A stretch of DNA of 64,000 nucleotides from Xanthobacter sp. YC-JY1 (lineage in GTDB: Bacteria; Pseudomonadota; Alphaproteobacteria; Rhizobiales; Xanthobacteraceae): the NCBI RefSeq assembly GCF_021730305.1, contig NZ_CP032674.1:2527001-2591000 (forward strand), read 5' to 3'. Of this stretch, positions 30,592 through 40,800 are shown piece after piece (within the stretch, counting starts at the first letter, position 1; every line of letters begins with the position of its first letter). A program made the position numbers and the translations under genes. The notes under the pieces are model-generated. The model was not told where the DNA came from. It searched no databases and was given only the letters and a program-made list of their open reading frames with translations.

Positions 30592-31584
30592 TCAGGCCGC
30601 CTGCAGATCGCGGCGGCGCACCTCGTCCACCGCGCCGCGCAGCACCTCGAGCCCGGCGCCGGGGATGATGGCCTCGGTGGAGAGGCGGCGGCGGAAGATG
30701 CGCGCGCCCTTCTTGCCGCCGAACAGGCCGAGCATGTGGCGGGTGATGTCGGAGAGCCGGCCGCCGGCTTCGAGGTGGCGGGCGATATAGGGCTCGAACG
30801 CCTCGATGACGGCGAACGTATCCTCGTGCGGGGCCGGGACGCCGTGGAGAGTGGGGTCCACCTCCGCCAGCAGCTCCGGCGTGTGATAGGCGGCGCGGCC
30901 GAACATGATGCCGTCGAGCCCGTCCGCCTCGGCGAGCCCCTGCGCGAGGCTTTCGAGGCCGCCGTTGAGCGCTACCGGCACGTGGGGCAGGCGGGCCTTC
31001 AGGCGCCGCACGCGATCATAGTCGAGGGGCGGGATGTCCCGGTTCTCGCGGGGGGAAAGGCCGTTCAGCCACGCCTTGCGGGCATGGACGATGAGCCCGT
31101 CGCAACCGGCCGCCAGCACCGCGTCGGCGAGGGTGTCGAGGGCTTCCTCGGGGTCCTGGTCGTCCACGCCGATGCGGCATTTCACGGTGACGGGGAGGGC
31201 GACGGCGCCCTTCATGGCAGCGACGCACTCGGCCACCAAAAGCGGCTCGCGCATGAGACAGGCACCGAAATTGCCGCCCTGCACCCGGTCGGAGGGGCAG
31301 CCGACATTCAGGTTGATCTCGTCATAGCCGAAATCGGCGCAGATGCCCGCCGCCTGCGCCAGAAGCGCCGGATCACTGCCGCCCAATTGCACCGCGACCG
31401 GATGCTCCGCGTCCGAAAAGCCGAGCAGCCGCGCCCGGTCGCCATGGATCACCGCCGGCGCGGTGACCATCTCCGTGTAGAGCAGCGCATGGCGCGAGAA
31501 GGTGCGATGGAAGGCCCGGCAATGGCGGTCCGTCCAATCCATCATGGGCGCCACGGAAAAACGAAACTCTTGATTTTGCGACAT
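30592..31584 (-). CDS. dusA: tRNA dihydrouridine(20/20a) synthase DusA
   Basis: This is an FMN enzyme that reduces uridine in the tRNA D-loop (330 residues). Characteristic motifs are FSVAPMMDWTDRHCR at the N-terminus (the MMD-W-TDRHCR pattern of DusA), INLNVGCPSDRVQ and the catalytic Cys109 in GNFGACLM, then VKCRIGVDDQD and IVHARKAWLNGLSP. The ATG at 31584 (MSQNQEFRF) is chosen over a TTG at 31605. The region 31606-31887 upstream, shared with the autotransporter gene, shows no gene. Confidence 0.95.
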   Translation of the reverse strand: MSQNQEFRFSVAPMMDWTDRHCRAFHRTFSRHALLYTEMVTAPAVIHGDRARLLGFSDAEHPVAVQLGGSDPALLAQAAGICADFGYDEINLNVGCPSDRVQGGNFGACLMREPLLVAECVAAMKGAVALPVTVKCRIGVDDQDPEEALDTLADAVLAAGCDGLIVHARKAWLNGLSPRENRDIPPLDYDRVRRLKARLPHVPVALNGGLESLAQGLAEADGLDGIMFGRAAYHTPELLAEVDPTLHGVPAPHEDTFAVIEAFEPYIARHLEAGGRLSDITRHMLGLFGGKKGARIFRRRLSTEAIIPGAGLEVLRGAVDEVRRRDLQAA

Positions 31585-31887
31585 TATTTCTGAGGCGCTA
31601 TCCAATTGGGTCGCATCGCGTGCGTTCTATTCTACGTCACGATGCGGCCCAATTATGCTTTTTCGACGGATCAGTCACTGCCCGGTTGCGGGTGGAAGGC
31701 CACCACGGGGCCCGGCGAGGTGCTGGTTACTGACCATCCCGCTCCAGCCATCTCTCAGCTGCGCAGCTTGCTTGCCGACGCGCCCGCGGCGCGATTGCAC
31801 ATGCCCTAACGTCCTGCAATCGGGGCGGTTGCGCTTTTACCGGCCGGGCAGCAATGTCGCGGCGGGAGCTTTGCTGGGGGGCGGGGG

Positions 31888-34800
31888 ATGGCTTCGAGTC
31901 GGCTTGCGCACGGCTGTGATGCGCGCATTGCGCCATGCTCTGTCTATGGGGCGTCCACCGCGCGGATGCTGCTCTCCACCGCCCTCACGACGACCCTGTG
32001 CAGTCTCGTTCTGGTCGCCGCGCCCGTCGCGGTTACACCGGCGGCGGCGCAGACCGTGGTGACGATGCCTTATGCGCTGAATTCGCAGGGCGCCACCGGC
32101 AGCAAGGGCAGCAGCGATACTGACGATTGGGAAACCACCCGTGGCGGGGTTGGAGGGGCTGGCGGCTCCATCGGTGCAACGTCGATAATCATCAGCGGGG
32201 GCTCCTCAAGCACCTACGCCATCCAGAGCATCACGACCGGCGGGACGGGTGGCCAGGGCGGCTACGCTGCCGTGTACAGCGGCTTAAGCACAGGTTACGC
32301 CTATGGCGGAGCTGGAGGTTCTGGTGGCACTGGCGGTGCGTTCACGGCGGCGGTCTCCAGCATCACCACCAGCCCGGCGAGCACCACGCCGATCACCATC
32401 CAGGCGACTGGTGGAACGGGCGGGCTGGGCGGATATGGGTCCGCCCAGGGTTTCGGCCACGGATATGGCGGTGCGGGCGGAACAGGTGGCAGTGGCGGCG
32501 CCCTGACCATCTCGGTCACGGGATCCACACTGGGATCCGCGGCCGGCGGCATTGTCATCACGAGCGTCGGTGGTGAGGGCGGCGGCGGTCGCAGCGGCTT
32601 CACCGACGACCAGTCCTTCGCTGGGGCTGGCGGCACCGGGGGGAGCGGCGGCAACGCATCCATAAAGATCAGCTCGACGAGCATCACGAGCGGCAACGGG
32701 CCTGGACTGAGCATCACGTCCGCAGGCGGTGCCGGGGGCGCCGGGGGCTATTCGCGGAGCGGACTGGCCGCCCATGCGGGTGCCGGCGGACAAGGCGGCA
32801 ACGGCGGAAACGTCTATGTCGGCCTAAGCAGTGTCACGATCCAGAGCCCGAACGGGGCCGGCGTCTATGCCGCGTCGCTCGGCGGCAATGCCGGCGCGGG
32901 CGGAAATGCGAAGGGCATCAGCGGCAACGGCACTGCCTACGGCGGCGGAAACGGCGGCAACGCCGGCAATGTGACCATCGTGGTCTCGGGCACCGCCATC
33001 ACCTCTACAGGCGCGGGCATTGTCGCAAGTGCCAATGGCGGGGCCGGCGGCTATGGCGGCTATGCAGGTGCCGACCTGCCCAATGCATCCGGTGGAAACG
33101 GCGGCAACGGCGGAAATGGCGGAAATGTCCAGGTGACGGTTTCCGGTAACAGCCAGATCAGCACCTCCGGCACATCGGCAGCGGGCATCGCCATCTATGC
33201 CAACGGCGGCGCGGGCGGCCTCGGGGGCAAAGCGAGCGGCACCTTCTCCGGTTCTGGCGGCGACGGTGGCCAGGGCGGCACCGGCGGCACGGCCTCCCTC
33301 ACGGTCCAGAGTGGCGTCACCATCATCACCAGCGGCGACACGGCCCATGGCATCATTGTGGCCGCCAATGGCGGCGCGGGCGGCAATGGCGCGCCAGCGG
33401 ACGATTCTCTCAACGAGACCGGCGGCAATGGCGGCACCGGCGGCAGCGCCGCCAGCGGCACCGTTGTCACCGTCAACGTGGCGAGCGGCGCGAAGGTCCA
33501 GACGTCCGGTTACGCCTCGAACGCCATCGTCGCGCAGAGCCTAGGCGGCACCGGTGCGAATGGGGCATCCGTGGGCGGCTTCATCAGCAGCTCCGGCGGC
33601 GTGGCCGGCCCTGGCGGCGCCGCGGGCAACGTCTATCTGAAATCGGGTGCCGCCGTGTCCACCACCGGCAACGGCTCGGTGGGCATCGTGGTGCAGTCGG
33701 TGGCCGGCGGCGGCGGCAATGGCGGCTCGGCCGATGCGGTGTTCGTCTCCATGGGTGGCAACGGTGCCGTCAGCGGCGACGGCGCCAGCGCCACCGGCAT
33801 CAACTCGGGCACGGTCACGACCACCGGAAACTACGCCCACGGCATGCTCGTGCAGTCGGTGGGCGGCGGTGGCGGCAACCTCATCATCGGCGGCACCTGC
33901 TCGAACGGCGGCGTGGGCTGCGTCGCCGTCGGCGGCTATGCCGGCAGTTCAGGCACGTCAGGCACCGGCGGCGCGGCGGAAACGACCGCCAGGAACTTCG
34001 GGTCCATCACCACCGGGGGCAACTTCTCCGACGGCGTGCTGGCCCAGTCCATCGGCGGCGGCGGCGGCAATGGCGGCGGCGCGGGCGGGCTGGCCTCCCT
34101 CGGCGGACAGGGGGCGTCGGGCGGCAACGGCGGCAAGACGACGCTGTACAATTCGGGCACGATCATCACCAGCGGCGACAATTCGCTCGGACTGGTGGCC
34201 CAGTCGGTGGGCGGCGGCGGCGGGCGCGGCGGCGGCACCATGAGCGTTGGCGTCGGAGTGTCCGCAGCCATCGGCGGCGGCGGCGGCTCTGGCGGCAATG
34301 GCGGCAACGTCTATGTGACGAACACCAGCGCGACGCCCAGCACCGTCATCATCTCCACCTCGGGCAGATACGCCACGGGGCTCCTGGCCCAGTCCATCGG
34401 CGGCGGCGGCGGCGCGGGCGGCAAGGCGGTGGCCGACACCCTCGAAGGCGCGGCCCTCACCATCGGCGGCTCGGGTGGCTCCGGCGGCAACGCCGGCTCC
34501 GTCACGGTGACCAACGCTGCCGGCATCGTCACCACCGGTGACCGTGCATCGGCCATCCTTGCCCAGTCGGTGGGCGGCGGCGGCGGTTCGGGCGGCAGCG
34601 GACTGTCGCAGAGTGGCGGCCTCTATGTCGCCGTCGCGTCCGCGATCGGCGGCTCGGGCGGCGGCGGCGGGAACGGCGGTGTCGTCACCGTCACCAATTC
34701 CGCTGAGATCACCACCAGCGGCCTCGATTCCATGGGCATCGTGGCGCAGTCCATCGGTGGCGGTGGCGGCAATGGCGGTTCTGCCGCCGCCAACGCCATC

Positions 34801-37800
34801 TCCGCAGGCGTCGACGGCTCGGTCACCGTCAACACCAGCGTCGGCGGCAGCGGCGCCAACGGCGGGATCGGGCAGAATGCCTCTGCCACCAATACCGGCT
34901 CCATCAAGACTTCCGGCGCCGGCTCCACCGGCATCCTGGCGCAATCCATCGGCGGCGGCGGCGGGACCGGCGGCGACGCGAGCGCGCTCGGCGTCAGCGT
35001 GTCCAGCGGCGTCGCACTCACAGTGTCGGCGACGCTGGGCGGGCAAGGCGGAGCGGGGCAGAATTCCGGCGCGGTGACGGTCAGCAATTCCGGCACCATC
35101 ACCACCTCCGGCGATTTCGCGGATGGCATCATCGCCCAGGCGGTCGGCGGCGGCGGCGGCAATGGCGGCGTGGGCTCCACTTCGGCCAATGCGGCGTCCC
35201 TTTCCGGCAAGACCTCCGTGACGCTCGGGCTCGGTGCCGGGGGAAGCGGCAATGTCGCCGGCAATGCCTATGCGGTGACGGTGGTGCAGTCCGGCACCAT
35301 CACCACGTCCGGCGTCAGCGCGCGGGGCATCCTTGCGCAATCGGTGGGTGGCGGTGGCGGCACCGCGGGTGGCGGAACGGCCGATGCCGCGGGCGGCTCC
35401 GTCGACCTGACGGTGGGGCTGGGCGGCAAGGGCGGGGGCGGCGGCAAGGGCGGCGACGTCACGGTGACCAATACCGGGCAGATCGTCACGACCGGCGCCG
35501 ATGCGGACGCCATCCTCGCCCAGTCGGTGGGCGGCGGCGGGGGCACCGGCGGCTCGGCCTCCGGCAAGAGCAGCACGAAAGCCTCCGATCTTCCGAAGGG
35601 CTCCAACAGCACCTTCACCCTTTCCGCAGACCTCGGCGGCACCGGTGGCTACGGCGGAAACGGCGGAAACGTCACGGTCACATCCGTCTCGCCCGCCTCG
35701 GCCAATCCGACCCACATCCAGACCTCCGGCGATCACGCCTCGGCCATCGTGGCGCAATCCATCGGTGGTGGCGGCGGCAAGGGCGGCGCGGCGGCAGGCT
35801 CGGCGAGCGGCGGGCAGGCCAGCCTCTCCCTGACGCTCGGCGCGAAGGGCGGAGTTGGCGGCGCGGGCGGCGACGTCACGGTGAATACCGACGCCGTCAT
35901 CGAGACCAAAGGCGAGGATTCGGTCGCCATCCTCGCCCAGTCTGTGGGTGGCGGTGGTGGCATCGGCGGCAATTCCAATGCGGCCTCCACGTCGAAGATC
36001 GCGCTCGGCGCAGCCCTCGCGGGAACGGGCGGCCTTGGCTATGCCGGCGGCACGGTCACCGTGACCACCTCGGGCAAGATCACCACATCCGGCAAGCTCT
36101 CGGACGCCATCCTCGCCCAGTCGGTGGGCGGCGGCGGCGGTGTGGGCGGATCGGTGGGGTCGGACAGCCACGCGTCGGGCAGCCAGTCGGTGTCCGCAAC
36201 CCTCACGCTCGGCGGCGCGGGCGGTGCCGGCTCGAACGGCGGGACTGTCTCTGTAACCAATTCCGCTATCATCGCCACCTCCGGCGACACGGCGAACGGC
36301 ATCCTCGCCCAGTCCGTGGGCGGCGGCGGCGGCAAGGGTGGCTCGTCGACGGCCAAGGGCTCCGGTGGCAGCTATTCGATCACCGCCACGCTGGGCGGCG
36401 CAGGCGGCACCGGCTCCCAGGGTGGCCAGGTGACCGTGACGAATTCGGGAACCATCCTCGTCACCGGCGATCATTCCAATGCCATCCTCGCCCAGTCGGT
36501 GGGCGGCGGCGGCGGCACCGTGGGCGCGAGCGCCGACGCGAGTGCGGCCAAGACCGCGAGCCTCTCCTTCTCCCTCGCCGGCACGGGTGGATCGGGGGGC
36601 TACGGCGGAGACGTTTCGGTCACCAGTACCGGTGACATCCGCACCGAGGGGCAGAACGGCATCGGCATCCTCGCGCAGTCCATCGGCGGCGGTGGCGGCA
36701 ATGCGGGCAGCGCCACCAACGCGGCCACCGGCAAGTTCGCCATCGGCGCCGCGATCGGCGGAACCGGCGGCGCCGGGGGCAACGGGGGCAACGTCACCGT
36801 CGACCTCTACAATGCCAAGCTGGGCAGCCTCGTCACCACCGGCAATGCCGCGGACGGCGTGCTCGCCCAGTCCATCGGCGGCAGCGGCGGCAATGGCGGC
36901 GCCGGCTCGGGCAAAGCCGACGGCGCCGGCGGAAACAGCGCCAGCCTCGATGTCGCGGTGGGCGGCGGGGGCGGCTCCAGCGGCTACGGCGAAACCGTCA
37001 AAGTCAACAATGGCAGCGCGACCACCCAGGGCGTCGCCATCACCACGCTGGGCACCGGCTCCAACGGTATCGTCGCGCAGTCCATCGGCGGCGGCGGTGG
37101 CAAGGGCGGCGCCACGACCTCGTCGAGCGCCGCGAAGGGCTCGTCGTCTACCGCCAGCCTGACGGTAGGGATCGGCGGCAATGGCGGTTCCGGCAATACG
37201 GGCGGCGGAGCCTACGTGAACACCGTCGGCGGCACCATCGTGACCGGCGGCGACCATGCCTCCGGCATCGTGGCGCAGTCCATCGGCGGCGGCGGCGGCA
37301 TCGCGCTCGCCTCCCATACTGCGGCCGACGGCACCAAGGCCGACGCGGCCGTGACCGCGACGCTGGGCGGAAGCGGCGGCTCCGGCAACACGGGCGGCAC
37401 CGCCTCCGTTGAGAACGGCGCCACGATCCTCACCCTCGGCAATTTCAGCTACGGCATTCTGGCGCAATCCATCGGCGGCGGCGGCGGCAAGTCGGGCACC
37501 TCGGGCGGAGCCGCCAATGGCGGCACGGCAGGCGTCACTCTGACCCTTGCCGGCGCGGGCGGCAGCGGCGGCGATGGCGAGCTGGCCTCGGTCTCCACCT
37601 CCGGCAGCGTCTACACCGCCGGGAAGGGCGCCACCGGCATCCTCGTGCAATCCATCGGCGGCGGCGGCGGGGCGGCCGGCAGCGCCGACAATGCCGCCAG
37701 CGGCAAGATCAGCATCGGCGCCGCTGTGGGCGGTTCCGGCGGCGGGGGCGGCAATGGCGGACAAGCCACCGCAACCCTGTCCGCCGCCGGTGGCGGCGGC

Positions 37801-40800
37801 AGGATCATCACCACCGGCGACGCGGCGGACGCCGTGCTCGTGCAATCCATCGGCGGTGGCGGCGGTTCGGCCGGCTCGGGCACGGGCAAGGCCGACGGCA
37901 AGGGTGGCAACGGCCTCGGCCTGTCGGTGGATATCGGCGGCGGCAGCGGAAGCGGCGGAAACGGCGAGTCCGCAATCGTCGTCAACGGCACCGGAGCCGA
38001 CCCGAGCGCCACCGCGTTCGCCATCGTGACCGTCGGCACCGGCTCCAACGGCCTCGTCGCGCAGTCCATCGGCGGCGGCGGTGGCAAGGGCGGCGCGGCC
38101 TCCTCTACCACCTCGGGCACGGACGCGGCGAATGTTTCCGCGACGCTCGGCGGGAGCGGCGCGACCGGCGGAAACGGCGGCGCGGCCACGGTCGTCAATG
38201 CCGGACAGGTGCAGACCTCCGGTGACCACGCCAGCGCCATCGTCGCGCAATCCATCGGCGGCGGCGGCGGCAATGCGGTGTCCACCGTCTCGACCGCATC
38301 CGGCCAGAGCGCGAAGCTCAATCTCGGTGCCAGCCTCGGCGGCAGCGGCGGGGGCGGTGGCAATGGCGGCATCGCCACCGTGAACAATTCAGGCACTCTG
38401 GTCACCGGCGGCGATTTCGGCCAAGGCATCCTGGCCCAGTCCATCGGCGGCGGCGGCGGCTCGGCCGCGGTGACGGGAAACAGCGGCACCGGCGGCACGG
38501 CGGCCGTCACCCTGTCCCTGAGCGGCAGTGGCGGCACGGGCGGCTACGGCTCCACGGTGTCGGTCTCCAATACGGGCAACATCTTCACCGTCGGAACCGG
38601 GGCGAGCGCCATCCTGGCGCAGTCCATCGGCGGCGGTGGCGGTGCGGCCGGCAGCGCCCAGAATGCCACCAGCGGCAAGATCGCGGTGGGGACCATCGTC
38701 GGCGGCACGGGCGGGGCGGGCGGTCATGGCGGCGAGGTCTCCGTGACCGCCACGGGCGCCGTGACCATCGTCACGTCGGGCGATGCGGCGGATGCCATCG
38801 TCGCCCAGTCCATCGGCGGCTCGGGCGGCGTGGGCGGTGCCGGAAAATCCACCGCGGACGGCAAGGGCGGCAACAGCTTCGACCTGTCCGCGACCGTGGG
38901 CGGCGGCGGCGGCAGCGGCGGATATGGCGGCCGCGTCGAGGTCCTGTTCGGCAGCGGGGACACGTCCCACCTCGTCACGAAGGGGCACGATTCCGCGGGC
39001 ATCCTCGCCCAGTCCATCGGCGGTGGCGGCGGCAAGGCTTCCGTCGCCTCGTCCTCCGGCGGCGACACCGGCGGCACAGCGACCGTGGCCGCCAGCCTCG
39101 GCGGCTCGGGCGGCGGCGGTGGCAATGGCGGCAACGTCATCATCGGCATCAACGGCGCGACCCAGACGCTGGGTGACGGCTCCGACGGCGTTCTGGCCCA
39201 ATCCATCGGCGGCGGCGGCGGCAATGCATCCGTCGCCAACAGCGTCGCCAACGGCGGGCAGAACGCCATCACCGCCACGTTTTTCCTGGGCGGTGCCGGT
39301 GGCGTGGCGGGCAATGGCGAAACCGTCAACGTCACGCAGCAGGGCAGCATCGTCACCAGCGGCGACCTCGCCAACGGCATGGTGCTTCAGTCCATCGGCG
39401 GCGGTGGCGGGCGGGCCTCGACCGTGGCCACCGATTCCGGCAACGGCAGTTTCTCCGCAACCGTGGGCCTCGGCGCCTCGGGCGGGGCGGGCGGCGCCGG
39501 CGGCAACGTCTATGGCAACGTGTTCGGCACCATCCAGACGTCGGGCGATGCCTCCATCGGCGTCCTGGCGCAATCCGTCGGCGGCGGCGGCGGCATCGCC
39601 GCGACCAGCTCCACCAAGACATCGGGCAGCCACTCGGTCGCCCTCACCCTGGGCGGCGACGGCGGCAGCGGCAGCGGGGGCGGCACCGTCACCGTTGATC
39701 TCGCCGCCGGCTCGGTGATCCGCACCTCGGGCGACAATGCGTTCGGCGTGCTCGCCCAGTCCATCGGCGGCGGCGGCGGCATCGGCGGTACGTCTTCGGC
39801 CGACGCCACCGGCGCCGTCGCGTTCGGCGGATCGGCCGGGCAGGGCGGCAACGGCGGCAACATCTACGCCCTCGCCGGGGGAACCATCGTCACCTCCGGC
39901 ACCGGCGCATCCGCCATCTTCGCCCAGTCGGTGGGTGGCGGCGGCGGCATCGGCGGCTCGGCGGCCAGCGCTGTGTTCTCGAACCAGGACGGCATCCAGG
40001 GCAGCGGCGGCGGCTCCGGCAATGGCGGCGCCGTCTACGTCTCCCTCACCGGCACGGCCACGACTCGGGGCGACAACGCGCCGGTGATCGTGGCCCAGTC
40101 CATCGGCGGCGGCGGCGGCCTTGCGGCGACTGCCGGAGGCGTCGGCCTCGGTACGGCCGGCGGCGCGGGCACCGGCGGGCCGGTCACCGTGCTGGTCTCC
40201 GGCAGCGCCATCGCCACCGGCGACAATTCGCCAGCCATCTTCGCGCAGAGCCTCGGGGCGAGCGGAAACGGCCAGATCCAGATCCTCGTCGCGGATGGCG
40301 GCGTGGTGCGGGGCGGCACGGGCACGGCCGCTATCGTCCTTTCGGGCGGCACCCAGAACACCGTCTCCATCGCGCAGGGCGCAACGGTCTCCGGCCTCAG
40401 CGGCATGGCCATCGAGGCTGGCGTCGGTGATGACAGCGTCAACAACAAGGGCACGCTGAACGGCAGCGTCGATCTCGGCGGCGGCACGAACGGGCTCGTC
40501 AACGAGGCGGGCGCGACGTTCAATTCCGGCACGGTCGTCAAGACCGCCGGGGACACCTCCACCTTCGCCGCAACCTTCGGGGCAGAGCAGGGTGCCCCGG
40601 GCTTCATCAACCATGGCACGGTCAATCCCGGCGGGCTGGGCGTGATCGCCACCACCAGCGTCGCGGGCGGTCTCGGCTCCGACGGCGTGCTGCAGGTGGA
40701 TGTGGATTCGGCATCCGCCCGCAACGACCAAATCCGCGTCGTCGGCGGGGCCACCCTCACCGGGACCATCGAACCGCGGGCGACCAGCATCGCGCCTAAG

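Noticed and set aside
33958-38250. 1,430-codon minus-strand open frame opposite the autotransporter
   Set aside because: Composition is an antisense mirror of the Gly-rich repeats (Ala/Asp/Arg-rich with no family motif); the plus strand has signal peptide, barrel and repeats.
33500-40300. CRISPR-like regular repeats
   Set aside because: The repeats are codon-based, about 190 bp apart, in frame, imperfect and have no conserved 25-40 bp identical repeat with unique spacers.
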